A DNA stretch of 64,000 bases from Flavobacterium sp. (GTDB taxonomy: Bacteria > Bacteroidota > Bacteroidia > Flavobacteriales > Flavobacteriaceae). The notes beneath the pieces were generated by a model. It had not been told where the DNA came from. It saw only the letters and a list, made by a program, of their open reading frames with translations, and searched no databases. Positions 8,480-17,215 of the stretch are shown piece after piece (position 1 is the stretch's first letter; each line of letters begins with the position of its first letter). The stretch is from contig NZ_CP136574.1 of the NCBI RefSeq assembly GCF_035195345.1, positions 744,001 to 808,000 on the forward strand, read 5' to 3'. Made by a program: the position numbers and the translations under genes.

Positions 8480-9952
8480 TTATCTCGAATAATTCGGAGC
8501 TTCTTTTGTAATCGTTACATTGTGTGGGTGACTTTCGCCAATACCACTTGCTGTAATTCTAATAAAACGGCCGTTTTCTTGTAAGGTTGGAATATCTTTT
8601 GCTCCACAATACCCCATTCCGGCTCTTAAACCACCGATGAATTGTTGCATACTTTCGTTTAATTCTCCTTTGTATGGTACGCGACCAACAATTCCTTCTG
8701 GAACTAATTTCTTAACATCATCTTCTACATCTTGGAAATAACGGTCTTTTGAACCTTCTTGCATCGCTTCCACAGAACCCATTCCACGGTATGATTTGAA
8801 TTTTCTGCCTTCAAAAATAATCGTTTCGCCTGGTGATTCTTTTGTTCCTGCTAATAACGAACCTAACATTACACAATCAGCTCCCGCAGCAATCGCTTTT
8901 GGAATATCTCCTGTATAACGAATTCCACCATCTGCAATCACTGGAACTCCTGTTCCTTTTAAAGCCGCAGCAACTTCTAAAACTGCTGAAAATTGAGGAA
9001 ATCCAACACCTGCCACAACTCTCGTCGTACAAATAGAACCTGGTCCAATTCCAACTTTCACCGCATCAGCTCCGTTTTGAGCTAAATATAATGCTGCTTC
9101 TGGAGTAGCAATGTTTCCAACAACTACATCTAATTCTGGGAATTTTGCTTTTACTGCTTTTAACACATCAACCACCCCTTTTGTATGTCCGTGAGCGGTA
9201 TCAATAATTACAGCGTCAACACCAGCATGTACTAAAGCCGTTGCTCTTTCAACAGCATCAGCTGTTACGCCCAAAGCAGCAGCTACACGTAAACGACCAA
9301 ATCTATCTTTATTAGCAATTGGTTTTTGCGTTAATTTGGTAATATCTCTAAAGGTAATTAAACCTACTAATTTATTATTGTTATCAACTACTGGCAATTT
9401 TTCAATTTTATTTTCTTGAAGAATTCCTTCAGCTTCTTGCAAAGTAGTGCCTTGAGCAGCCGTTACTAAATTTTCGGAAGTCATCACTTCTAAAATAGAA
9501 CGCGTATTTATTTTTTCGAAACGTAAATCTCTATTGGTAACAATTCCTTTTAAAATTCCGTTTTCATCAACTACTGGAATTCCGCCAATACTAAATTCTT
9601 TCATCGCCATTTTCGCATCACCCACAGTTGCTGTTAAAGGCAACGTTACTGGATCGATAATCATACCGCTTTCTGCACGTTTTACTTTCTTTACTTTCGC
9701 TGCTTGTTGCTCAATCGTCATGTTTTTATGTAACACTCCAATTCCACCTTCTTGCGCCATAGCAATTGCCATAGAACTTTCGGTAACCGTATCCATTGCT
9801 GCGGAAACGATAGGAACATTCAAAGTAATATTTTTCGAAAACTTCGATTGAATACTAACTTCACGTGGTAAAATTTCTGAATAATTTGGAATAAGCAAAA
9901 CATCGTCGTATGTAAGTCCTTCGCCAACGATTTTAGTTGTGTGTGCTTTCAT
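8480..9952 (-). CDS. guaB: Inosine-5'-monophosphate dehydrogenase
   Basis: Oxidises IMP to XMP with NAD+, the first committed step to GMP. The 490 residues have the classical layout: N-terminal barrel half, two CBS domains (about 95-205, beginning MIIDPVTLP), then the rest of the barrel with the catalytic loop GPGSICTTRVV (Cys near residue 300), the GGIRYTGDIPKA phosphate-binding part, and the flap region with RGMGSVEAM. On the minus strand a TATATTTG -7 box (9985-9992) lies 32 bp before the ATG; a -33 TTG at standard spacing is not evident. CBS domains usually give purine-nucleotide control. Confidence 0.97.
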   Translation of the reverse strand: MKAHTTKIVGEGLTYDDVLLIPNYSEILPREVSIQSKFSKNITLNVPIVSAAMDTVTESSMAIAMAQEGGIGVLHKNMTIEQQAAKVKKVKRAESGMIIDPVTLPLTATVGDAKMAMKEFSIGGIPVVDENGILKGIVTNRDLRFEKINTRSILEVMTSENLVTAAQGTTLQEAEGILQENKIEKLPVVDNNNKLVGLITFRDITKLTQKPIANKDRFGRLRVAAALGVTADAVERATALVHAGVDAVIIDTAHGHTKGVVDVLKAVKAKFPELDVVVGNIATPEAALYLAQNGADAVKVGIGPGSICTTRVVAGVGFPQFSAVLEVAAALKGTGVPVIADGGIRYTGDIPKAIAAGADCVMLGSLLAGTKESPGETIIFEGRKFKSYRGMGSVEAMQEGSKDRYFQDVEDDVKKLVPEGIVGRVPYKGELNESMQQFIGGLRAGMGYCGAKDIPTLQENGRFIRITASGIGESHPHNVTITKEAPNYSR

Positions 9953-10066
9953 GGTGCAATTTGTAGTTGTTGTTAAATTGCGTGCAAATATAGTAAATCT
10001 TAAGCAAATAATCTATTACTTTTATGAATAAATTATGTAACTTGCCTAAATAATATTTCAACTACA

Positions 10067-12568
10067 ATGAACAATTCTAAAAAAATAAGTACAGGTTTAA
10101 CTGATTTAGAAGTATTAGAATCCGCAAAAAAACACGGCACTAACTCCGTTGAACATACTAGAAAAAACCATTTTTTAACTTCATTATTAGACATTGTTAA
10201 GGAACCCATGTTTCTTTTATTGTTTACCGCAACAAGTGTTTATTTTATAACTGGAGATTATGGTGATGGAATTTTTATGGCTATTGCGATTGTTTTTGTC
10301 ATTGCTATTTCTGTTTTTCAAGAATCCAGAAGTCGGAATGCGATTGAAGCTTTAAAAAAATTATCCCAACCGAAATGTAAAGTCATTCGAAATAGTTCAA
10401 TCATCGAAATTCCAACCGAGGAAATTGTAATTGGCGATTGTGTTCAGCTGGAAGAAGGCGCTTTCATTCCTGCAGACGGAATTATTCTTTCATCCAATGA
10501 TTTTTCAGTGAACGAATCCATTTTAACAGGCGAATCTTTATCGATTTTTAAATCAAATGAATCCGAAAACAAACAAGTATTTCAAGGTACAATTGTAGCT
10601 TCGGGTTTAGCAATTTGCGAAATAACTTCAATTGGAAATAAAACACAATTAGGAAAAATTGGGGCCAGTTTGAATGCAATTGAAGAAGAAAAAACACCTC
10701 TGCAAATCCAAATCAACAATTTCGTTACCAAAATGTCAATTATCGGTTTGGTGATTTTCGGAATCGTTTGGGCGATAAATTACTATAACTCCAGATTGGT
10801 TTTAGATAGTTTATTAAAAGCGCTAACCTTGGCAATGAGTGTTATTCCTGAGGAAATTCCAGTAGCATTTACCACTTTTATGGCTCTTGGTGCTTGGCGA
10901 TTGCTAAAAATGGGCATCATTACCAAACAAACCAAAACGGTTGAAACCTTAGGAAGTGCCACCGTAATTTGTACCGATAAAACGGGAACAATTACTGAAA
11001 ATAAAATGAGTTTGGCCGAGTTGTATCTTTTTGATGCTGATTTGATTATTGATACGAAAGAAAAATTAACAATAGAAGCCGAAGAAGTTTTGAATTACGC
11101 CATGTGGTCGAGCGAGCCTATTCCGTTTGATACGATGGAAATTGCTATTCATGAAGCGTATTCTAAATTTGAAAGCGAAGACAAACGACCTCTTTTTAAA
11201 TTGGTTCACGAATATCCGCTAAGTGGAAAACCACCAATGATGACGCACGTTTTTGAAAACGAATCAGGTAAAAAAATCATTGCGGCTAAAGGTGCTCCTG
11301 AAGCATTAATCGAAGTCAGTCATTTGAGTGAAACTGAAAAAAATCAGGTTTTGAATGCTATGAAAGCCATGACGCAAAAAGGGTTCCGAGTTTTAGGCGT
11401 GGGAGTTTCTGACTTTTCTGGAACGGATTATCCGAAAACTCAGCAAGAAATAAAATTCAACTTCAAAGGATTAGTAGCGTTTTACGATCCGCCAAAACAC
11501 AATATTCAAGCGGTTTTTGAAACGTTTTACAAAGCAGGAATTCAAGTAAAAATTGTTACGGGTGACAATGCCGAAACCACTTCTACTATTGCTAAACAAG
11601 TTGGGTTTAAAAATGCAGATAAAGTCTTGAATGGTGACGAATTAATGGCAATGGATGAAGCTACTTTGAAAGAAAAAGTAATGAAAACGGCTATTTTCAC
11701 CAGAATGTTTCCGGAAGCCAAACTTAAAATCATTCAAGCGTTAAAAGCAAATAATCAAATTGTAGCCATGACAGGTGATGGCGTAAATGACGGACCCGCT
11801 TTGAAATCGGCACATATAGGCATTGCCATGGGTAAAAAAGGAACTGAAATTGCCAAACAAGCCGCCAATTTGATACTCGTAGACGATGATTTTGAAAAAA
11901 TGACGGATGCCATCGCTATGGGAAGAAAAATTTACATCAACCTCAAAAAAGCTATTCAATATATTATTTCAATTCATATTCCAATTATCTTAATTGTGTT
12001 TATTCCATTGGCTTTAGGTTGGATCTATCCGAATATTTTTACACCTGTTCACATCATTTTCTTAGAAATGATTATGGGACCAACCTGCTCTATCATCTAC
12101 GAAAACGAACCTATGGAAGATAATCTGATGGCACAAAAACCAAGACCGCTAACCACAACTTTCTTTAACTTAAAAGAAGTACTTATCAGCATCATTCAAG
12201 GGTTGGTTATTACATTAGGATTGTTATTTATCTATCAATATGCCATAGGAGAAAACATGACTGAAAACGGCACTAGAACTATGATTTTCTTAACGTTAAT
12301 CACTTCTAATATTGTATTAACATTAGCAAATCGTTCGTTTTATTATTCGATTTTTAAAACGATTCGGTACAAAAATAATTTGGTAGGATTAATTATTGGA
12401 ATTACCATTTTACTAACAGGCTTGTTATTGTTTATTCCTGCATTTTCCAACTTCTTCTTATTTGAAATGGTAAGTGCAACCCAAATAGGAATAAGTGTTT
12501 TAGTGGGAAGTATTTCTGTACTTTGGGTAGAAATTTATAAAGTTTTTAAGCGAAGAAAATCAGCTTAA
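10067..12568 (+). CDS. P-type cation-transporting ATPase (P2-like)
   Basis: 833 residues with all key P-type ATPase elements: actuator TGES at 154-157, phosphorylation site DKTGT with Asp304, KGAPE in the nucleotide-binding domain and TGDGVND at the hinge. The M4 motif reads VIPEEIPVAF instead of PEGLP, and there is no N-terminal heavy-metal domain, so a P2-like pump for Ca2+ or another divalent ion is more likely than a copper or zinc pump. Six C-terminal hydrophobic segments fit P2 topology. Its stop overlaps the convergent HMG-CoA lyase gene by 4 bp. Transported ion uncertain. Confidence 0.88.
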   Translation: MNNSKKISTGLTDLEVLESAKKHGTNSVEHTRKNHFLTSLLDIVKEPMFLLLFTATSVYFITGDYGDGIFMAIAIVFVIAISVFQESRSRNAIEALKKLSQPKCKVIRNSSIIEIPTEEIVIGDCVQLEEGAFIPADGIILSSNDFSVNESILTGESLSIFKSNESENKQVFQGTIVASGLAICEITSIGNKTQLGKIGASLNAIEEEKTPLQIQINNFVTKMSIIGLVIFGIVWAINYYNSRLVLDSLLKALTLAMSVIPEEIPVAFTTFMALGAWRLLKMGIITKQTKTVETLGSATVICTDKTGTITENKMSLAELYLFDADLIIDTKEKLTIEAEEVLNYAMWSSEPIPFDTMEIAIHEAYSKFESEDKRPLFKLVHEYPLSGKPPMMTHVFENESGKKIIAAKGAPEALIEVSHLSETEKNQVLNAMKAMTQKGFRVLGVGVSDFSGTDYPKTQQEIKFNFKGLVAFYDPPKHNIQAVFETFYKAGIQVKIVTGDNAETTSTIAKQVGFKNADKVLNGDELMAMDEATLKEKVMKTAIFTRMFPEAKLKIIQALKANNQIVAMTGDGVNDGPALKSAHIGIAMGKKGTEIAKQAANLILVDDDFEKMTDAIAMGRKIYINLKKAIQYIISIHIPIILIVFIPLALGWIYPNIFTPVHIIFLEMIMGPTCSIIYENEPMEDNLMAQKPRPLTTTFFNLKEVLISIIQGLVITLGLLFIYQYAIGENMTENGTRTMIFLTLITSNIVLTLANRSFYYSIFKTIRYKNNLVGLIIGITILLTGLLLFIPAFSNFFLFEMVSATQIGISVLVGSISVLWVEIYKVFKRRKSA

Positions 12569-13428
12569 TGAAACTCGCCAAATAATTTTGTCGCTTCGTT
12601 ATAAGCACTTTCAAAACTCATTGGACTGGTATTCGTGTTTTCTCTTTTGGTTGTGAAATATGACAATAATTTTTCTGTAGGCATGTTTCCTGTTAAATCA
12701 TCTTTTGCCATAGGACAACCGCCAAAACCTTGAATCGCTCCATCATAACGACGACAACCTGCGTTGTAAGCCGCATCAATTTTTTCAAACCATTTGTCTA
12801 GTGTGGTGTGTAAATGGGCTCCAAATTCAATGTTTGGGTATTTAGGAATCAAATTAGAAAACAAATAATCAATTACTTCTGGAGTCGAACTTCCAACGGT
12901 ATCCGAAAGCGATAGGATTTTTACACCCATATTCGCTAACTTTTCAGTCCATTCGCCAACGATTTCAACATTCCAAGGATCTCCATACGGATTTCCAAAA
13001 CCCATTGAAATATAGGTCACGACTTCTTTATTCGATTTATCAGCAATTTCTAAAATTTCTTGTAAGGTCACCAAACTTTCAGCAATCGTTTTATGTGTAT
13101 TTCGCATTTGAAAGTTCTCCGAAATCGAAAAGGGAAATCCTAAATATTGAATTTCTTTGTGAATTGAAGCATTTTGAGCGCCTTGTGTATTGGCAATAAT
13201 CGCTAATAATTTACTATTCGTTGCCGATAAATCCAGTTGTGCTAAAACCTCAACCGTATCTTGCATTTGAGGAATCGCTTTTGGCGACACAAAACTTCCA
13301 AAATCAATAGTATCAAAGCCTACACGCAACAACGATTGGATGTATTTCACCTTTTTTTCGGTTGGAATAAAAGGTTTAATGCCTTGCATGGCATCGCGTG
13401 GACACTCGATAATTTTGATTTCGTTCAT
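12565..13428 (-). CDS. mvaB: Hydroxymethylglutaryl-CoA lyase
   Basis: Cleaves HMG-CoA to acetyl-CoA and acetoacetate, the last step of leucine degradation. The 287-residue TIM barrel starts with IIECPRDAMQGIKPFIP; ECPRDAMQG is the usual ERDGLQ-type opening. FGAHLHTT holds the metal-binding His pair and GGCPMAKD fits the GGCPYA signature with the catalytic Cys. A TATCTTTG -7 box (13434-13441) ends only 5 bp before the ATG and overlaps the 3' end of pyrD, so the transcript may have almost no leader. Confidence 0.9.
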   Translation of the reverse strand: MNEIKIIECPRDAMQGIKPFIPTEKKVKYIQSLLRVGFDTIDFGSFVSPKAIPQMQDTVEVLAQLDLSATNSKLLAIIANTQGAQNASIHKEIQYLGFPFSISENFQMRNTHKTIAESLVTLQEILEIADKSNKEVVTYISMGFGNPYGDPWNVEIVGEWTEKLANMGVKILSLSDTVGSSTPEVIDYLFSNLIPKYPNIEFGAHLHTTLDKWFEKIDAAYNAGCRRYDGAIQGFGGCPMAKDDLTGNMPTEKLLSYFTTKRENTNTSPMSFESAYNEATKLFGEFH

Positions 13429-13433
13429 AGCTT

Positions 13434-13441
13434 CAAAGATA
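13434..13441 (-). promoter_or_regulatory. -7 box abutting the mvaB start codon
   Basis: TATCTTTG on the minus strand matches the flavobacterial TAnnTTTG element and ends 5 bp before the ATG. It lies partly in the last codons of pyrD. No clear TTG -33 partner was found. Confidence 0.5.
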
Positions 13442-13447
13442 GAAATT

Positions 13448-14467
13448 TTAGCTGTTTTCCAAAATCTTTTTGTTGATTGCTTTCACTAAAGCTGGACCTT
13501 CGTAAATAAATCCAGTGTACAATTGTACTAAACTTGCACCAGCATTCAATTTTTCAATCGCATCATCAACAGTGTGAATTCCTCCTACTCCAATGATTGG
13601 GAACGACTTATTACTTTTTTCCGAAAGAAAACGAATCACTTCTGTAGAACGTTTGGTTAATGGTTTTCCAGATAAACCACCCATTTCTGATTTGTTATCT
13701 GATTGTAAACCTTCGCGAGAAATCGTAGTGTTTGTAGCAATTACGCCTGCAATTTTAGTTTCATTTACAATATCAATGATGTCTAAAAGTTGCTCATCTG
13801 TTAAATCGGGAGCGATTTTTAGTAAAATTGGTTTTTGTTTTGGTTTTGCGTTGTTTTGATTTTGAAGCGTTTGTAATAATTCTGTCAAAGGCTTTTTATC
13901 TTGTAATTCGCGAAGATTTGGTGTGTTTGGTGAACTCACATTCACCACAAAATAATCAACATACGTAAACAAAGCCTCAAAACAGATTTCGTAATCCTTC
14001 ACTGCTTCTTCGTTTGGCGTGACTTTATTTTTTCCGATGTTTCCACCGATTAAAACGCCTTTATTTTTTTTCAAACGTTCCACTGCTTCTTTAACGCCGC
14101 CGTTATTAAACCCCATTCGGTTGATAATTGCATTGTCTTCTTTTAAGCGAAACAAACGTTTTTTTGGATTTCCTACTTGTCCAACTGGTGTCAAAGTTCC
14201 AATTTCAATAAATCCGAAACCGAAATTCGATAATTCTTGATATAACTTCGCATCTTTATCAAATCCTGCTGCTAATCCCACTGGGTTTTTGAATTTAATT
14301 CCGAAAACTTCACGCTCTAAACGAGCATCTTTTACTTCGTAAAGCGATTGAAAAACACTAGAAAAACCTGGAATTTTATTCAAAAAACAAATTAATGAAA
14401 AGGTAAAATAATGTACTTTTTCTGGATCAAAACAGAAAAGTAACGGACGAATAAATAGTTTGTACAT
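13448..14467 (-). CDS. pyrD: Quinone-dependent dihydroorotate dehydrogenase (class 2)
   Basis: Oxidises dihydroorotate to orotate in pyrimidine synthesis, passing electrons through FMN to quinone at the membrane. Start set at 14467, where MYKLFIRPLLFCFDPEKVHYF gives the N-terminal membrane-association helices normal for class 2 enzymes; the open frame upstream lacks family character. The roughly 339-residue protein has GLAAGFDKDAKLY, EIGTLTPVGQVGNPKKRLFR, NVSSPNTPNLR with the catalytic serine region, and GVGGIHTVDDA near the FMN phosphate site. It lies 19 bp upstream of mvaB in the same direction. Confidence 0.95.
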   Translation of the reverse strand: MYKLFIRPLLFCFDPEKVHYFTFSLICFLNKIPGFSSVFQSLYEVKDARLEREVFGIKFKNPVGLAAGFDKDAKLYQELSNFGFGFIEIGTLTPVGQVGNPKKRLFRLKEDNAIINRMGFNNGGVKEAVERLKKNKGVLIGGNIGKNKVTPNEEAVKDYEICFEALFTYVDYFVVNVSSPNTPNLRELQDKKPLTELLQTLQNQNNAKPKQKPILLKIAPDLTDEQLLDIIDIVNETKIAGVIATNTTISREGLQSDNKSEMGGLSGKPLTKRSTEVIRFLSEKSNKSFPIIGVGGIHTVDDAIEKLNAGASLVQLYTGFIYEGPALVKAINKKILENS

Positions 14468-14567
14468 AATATGTTGTGTTGTTCTGCAAAAGTAAGAAAA
14501 TGCCATTCCAAAAAAAAGTATTGACGCATTTTGTAACAATAAAAGATTTGGTGCGTATAATTAGGGA

Positions 14568-14637
14568 AGTGAAAAGTAAAAAGTGAAAAGTGAAAAGACT
14601 AAACTTCTAAATTCTAACCTCTAAATTCTAAATTAAT
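14568..14637. repeat. 7-bp periodic array (locus 3), two-armed
   Basis: Left arm 14568-14597: AGTGAAA, AGTAAAA, AGTGAAA, AGTGAAA. Right arm 14603-14637: ACTTCTA, AATTCTA, ACCTCTA, AATTCTA, AATTAAT. The right arm ends 1 bp before the redoxin start codon. Confidence 0.8.
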
Positions 14638-14638
14638 A

Positions 14639-15193
14639 ATGGCTCAAACTCCTTCTAACATGTTACCACTGAGCACCCTTGCTCCTGATTTCAACTTGAA
14701 AGATACCAATGCTACCGATTTTAAAACTTTTGCTGATTGCAAAGGTGAAAAAGGAACGGTTGTCATGTTCATCTGCAATCACTGTCCGTTTGTGCATCAT
14801 GTGATGGAAGAAGTGCTAAAAGTGGTAAATGATTATCGTGTGCAGGGTATTGGTTTTGTAGCGATTTCAAGCAATGATGTAGTGAAATATCCGCAAGATG
14901 CACCTGAATTAATGACCGAATTTGCCTTTGCAAACGGATTTGAATTTCCTTATTTATATGATGAAACACAAGAAGTAGCCAAAGCGTACGATGCTGCTTG
15001 TACGCCCGATTTTTATCTTTTCGATAATCAAAATAAGCTAGTTTACCGAGGACAATTAGACGATAGCCGACCAGCGAACGGCATTCCCTTAAGTGGTTCT
15101 GATTTACGCAGCGCTATTGATGGAGTGGTGATGAATCGATTAATTAATCCAGAACAGAAGCCGAGTATTGGGTGTAATATTAAATGGAAGTAG
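14639..15193 (+). CDS. Thioredoxin-fold redoxin (AhpC/TSA-like)
   Basis: A cytosolic 184-residue protein of the redoxin/peroxiredoxin-like fold; no signal peptide is seen. The segment VVMFICNHCPFVHHV carries a C-x-x-C pair (CNHC) at the N-terminal end of a helix, the redox-active position. ACTPDFYLFD contains the cis-proline and a conserved Cys-Thr-Pro typical of the family, and the C-terminus IGCNIKWK is common in this subfamily. It may act as a thiol peroxidase or disulfide reductase; the substrate is not known. A 7-bp array directly precedes the start codon. Confidence 0.8.
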   Translation: MAQTPSNMLPLSTLAPDFNLKDTNATDFKTFADCKGEKGTVVMFICNHCPFVHHVMEEVLKVVNDYRVQGIGFVAISSNDVVKYPQDAPELMTEFAFANGFEFPYLYDETQEVAKAYDAACTPDFYLFDNQNKLVYRGQLDDSRPANGIPLSGSDLRSAIDGVVMNRLINPEQKPSIGCNIKWK

Positions 15194-15196
15194 AAA

Positions 15197-15250
15197 AGTA
15201 TTCAGTGGTCAGTTGATTTAAAAACTGAATACTGAACACTGACCACTTTA
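15197..15250. repeat. 7-bp periodic array (locus 4), two-armed
   Basis: Left arm AGTATTC, AGTGGTC, AGTTGAT (15197-15217); right arm ACTGAAT, ACTGAAC, ACTGACC, ACTTT (15224-15249). Segments are complementary (AGTATTCAGT with ACTGAATACT; GTGGTCAGT with ACTGACCAC), but in an order that lets only one pair form at a time. It lies between convergent genes and could act as a terminator. Confidence 0.8.
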
Positions 15251-15751
15251 TTTTCTCTCCAAAATCACCTCAATCGGATTATTACTTCTTGGTCCGAAAC
15301 TTCTGGCTTGGCGTTCATTTTCACTTGAACACAAAATATACATGTTAAAGGCTTGAAGTTGCACTAATTGCTCTTTAAACTTCCCTTTGGTATCCTGAAT
15401 TTTAATAAAGATTTCTTCTGCTGGAAACGTATTGGTTACCGAGAGTAAATAAGTATCTTCCGCATAAGGAAAAAACCATTTTTCGGGCTCATTTGGCTTA
15501 CTAATTAAATTATTACGCGTAAAAACTAAAGGTTGGTTTCCGTATTTCCAACTGTATTTATTGTTCTCGTTGATGATTTCTTCTCCTTTTTCATTGACCA
15601 ACGTAATTTTTAAATCGGGAATATTAGCTGCCTTACCTTCTTCATGAACATTTACGACTAAATACGAAGTAAAATCAAACCCACAATGTGGCACTTGTCC
15701 AAAGGAGAACAAAGTGAAAAGAAGAAAGAAAAAAGATAATTGTAATTTCAT
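15248..15751 (-). CDS. Secreted protein of unknown function
   Basis: 167 residues beginning with a clear signal peptide (MKLQLSFFFLLFTLFSFGQ). The mature part has alternating short beta-like segments (LKITLVNEKGEEIINENNKYSW), suggesting an immunoglobulin- or carboxypeptidase-regulatory-like fold, but I recognise no family. It precedes a convergent 7-bp array and follows the cytochrome c lipoprotein gene, though a terminator between them makes a separate transcription unit likely. Periplasmic or outer-membrane location is inferred from the signal peptide alone. Confidence 0.6.
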   Translation of the reverse strand: MKLQLSFFFLLFTLFSFGQVPHCGFDFTSYLVVNVHEEGKAANIPDLKITLVNEKGEEIINENNKYSWKYGNQPLVFTRNNLISKPNEPEKWFFPYAEDTYLLSVTNTFPAEEIFIKIQDTKGKFKEQLVQLQAFNMYILCSSENERQARSFGPRSNNPIEVILERK

Positions 15752-15795
15752 ATACTTAAATTATTGGTAAAAATACAAAAACAATACCAAAAAAA

Positions 15796-15815
15796 TATCC
15801 GCCAATTGACGGATA
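15796..15815 (-). terminator. Terminator after cytochrome c gene
   Basis: Read on the minus strand: stem TATCCGTC / GGCGGATA with loop AATT and a following T run, immediately after the cytochrome c stop. Confidence 0.75.
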
Positions 15816-15821
15816 CTTTTA

Positions 15822-16124
15822 TTATTTTGTTAGATAAGCATAAATCTTTTCTCTTTCTTCATCTGAAATTTTAGCTTCCTGTTGCATTCTTAACATGATT
15901 GGCTTCCATTGTTCTGCATTAAAATCTTTTGCATCGTATAGATTATGACATTTACCACAATTATTTACAAAAAGAGCTTTACCTTCTGCTAATTCTGCCG
16001 TTAGAGGTGTTTCAATAACAATAGGAGCAACATCAATTTTTGGAGCTTCTGGCTGAATAACTTTAGGTGAACACGAATAAATAAAAGTTCCTAAAAGGAC
16101 AATTGCAATAATTTTAATTTTCAT
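15822..16124 (-). CDS. Small monohaem cytochrome c lipoprotein
   Basis: 100 residues: lipobox FIYSC with Cys18, a proline-rich linker (residues 20-40), then a single cytochrome c domain with haem site CGKCH at 56-60. A methionine in the WKPIMLRM segment is a plausible sixth haem ligand. The protein is probably anchored outside the cytoplasm and carries one electron between respiratory complexes, or serves as a subunit. No partner oxidase lies nearby, so the electron donor and acceptor are unknown. Confidence 0.82.
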   Translation of the reverse strand: MKIKIIAIVLLGTFIYSCSPKVIQPEAPKIDVAPIVIETPLTAELAEGKALFVNNCGKCHNLYDAKDFNAEQWKPIMLRMQQEAKISDEEREKIYAYLTK

Positions 16125-16159
16125 ATTTTAAGATTAGTTTGATGGGTAAATATATAAAA

Positions 16160-16189
16160 AAATCCCAAAAAAAATGTTTTTGGGATTTT
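16160..16189 (-). terminator. Terminator after dual immunophilin gene
   Basis: On the minus strand, AATCCCAAAAACA pairs imperfectly with TTTTTTTTGGGATT and runs into T residues, 21 bp after the stop of the peptidyl-prolyl isomerase gene. Confidence 0.7.
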
Positions 16190-16209
16190 ATATCGATTAT
16201 GAATAATAA

Positions 16210-17142
16210 TTACTTCACATCCATTAATTCAACGTCAAAAACTAAAGTTGCATCTGGTGGAATTACTCCTCCAGCACCTCTAGAACCGTATCCTAAATAA
16301 GAAGGAATCACAAAACGAGCTTTATCTCCCACTTTTAATAAAGTAATACCTTCGTCCCATCCTTCAATCACTTGTCCAACTCCTAATTGAAATTCAATAG
16401 GTTGTTTTCTTTTGTAAGATGAATCAAAAACTTGTCCGTTTTCTAAAGCTCCTTGGTAGTGAACAGATACTTTTTTACCTTTTTCAGCTTGTTTACCACT
16501 TCCTTTTTGAATGATTTGGTAACGTAAACCACTTTCAGTCTTTTGAAAACCAGCAGCTAATTTTTCTAAAGCTTCCTCTGCCATTTTTTTTTGCTCAGCA
16601 ATTCTTTTCGCTCTAGAACCTTCAAATGTTCTGAAAGCTTCTACTGCATTCCATTTTTGAGCTTCATCTCCAACTCTAATGATTTCAATACTTTCTAAAG
16701 CATCGTCACCTGCAACAGCATCAACCACATCTTGTCCTTCAATTACATGTCCAAAAACAGTGTGCTTTCCATCTAACCAATTCGTAGGAACGTGTGTAAT
16801 AAAAAACTGAGAACCATTCGTGCCAGGTCCAGCATTAGCCATAGATAAAACACCTGGTTTGTCGTGTTTTAAACTTGGGTGAAACTCATCGTCAAAGTTG
16901 TAACCAGGACCACCTGTTCCTTGCCCTTGAGGACAACCACCTTGTATCATAAAATCAGGAATTACACGGTGAAATTTTAATCCATCATAATAAGGTTTTC
17001 CCATTGGTCTAGCCGAATTTTCTAATTGACCTTCTGCTAATCCTACAAAGTTACCTACTGTTCCAGGTGTTAAATCGTGTGTTAATTTTACTAAAATAGC
17101 ACCTTTTGCAGTGTTAAATTTAGCGTATATTCCGTTTTCCAT
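16210..17142 (-). CDS. Dual peptidyl-prolyl isomerase: cyclophilin-FKBP fusion
   Basis: 310 residues with two folding-catalyst domains. Residues about 1-165 are a cyclophilin (FHRVIPDFMIQGGCPQGQGTGGPGY, then NGSQFFITHVP and LDGKHTVFGHVIEG). A charged linker follows (about 175-195). Residues about 200-310 are an FKBP domain (VHYQGALENGQVFDSS, GWDEGITLLKVGDKARFVIP, LGYGSRGAGGVIPPDATLVFDVEL). Both catalyse cis-trans isomerisation of X-Pro bonds. No signal peptide is seen, so it is probably cytosolic. Cyclophilin-FKBP fusions are known as dual-family immunophilins in flavobacteria. A TAATTTTG -7 box (17168-17175) is 25 bp upstream. Confidence 0.93.
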   Translation of the reverse strand: MENGIYAKFNTAKGAILVKLTHDLTPGTVGNFVGLAEGQLENSARPMGKPYYDGLKFHRVIPDFMIQGGCPQGQGTGGPGYNFDDEFHPSLKHDKPGVLSMANAGPGTNGSQFFITHVPTNWLDGKHTVFGHVIEGQDVVDAVAGDDALESIEIIRVGDEAQKWNAVEAFRTFEGSRAKRIAEQKKMAEEALEKLAAGFQKTESGLRYQIIQKGSGKQAEKGKKVSVHYQGALENGQVFDSSYKRKQPIEFQLGVGQVIEGWDEGITLLKVGDKARFVIPSYLGYGSRGAGGVIPPDATLVFDVELMDVK

Positions 17143-17167
17143 TGTTTTGTTTTTTAATTTGAAAGTG

Positions 17168-17195
17168 CAAAATTACAAAATAAATAGTAGATTTG
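17168..17195. promoter_or_regulatory. Divergent promoter -7 boxes
   Basis: Minus strand TAATTTTG (17168-17175) faces the immunophilin gene; plus strand TAGATTTG (17188-17195) faces the methyltransferase gene. Both match TAnnTTTG. The plus box fixes transcription start near 17200 and so argues against methyltransferase starts further upstream. Confidence 0.6.
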
Positions 17196-17215
17196 ATATA
17201 CAAAAATTGAATACT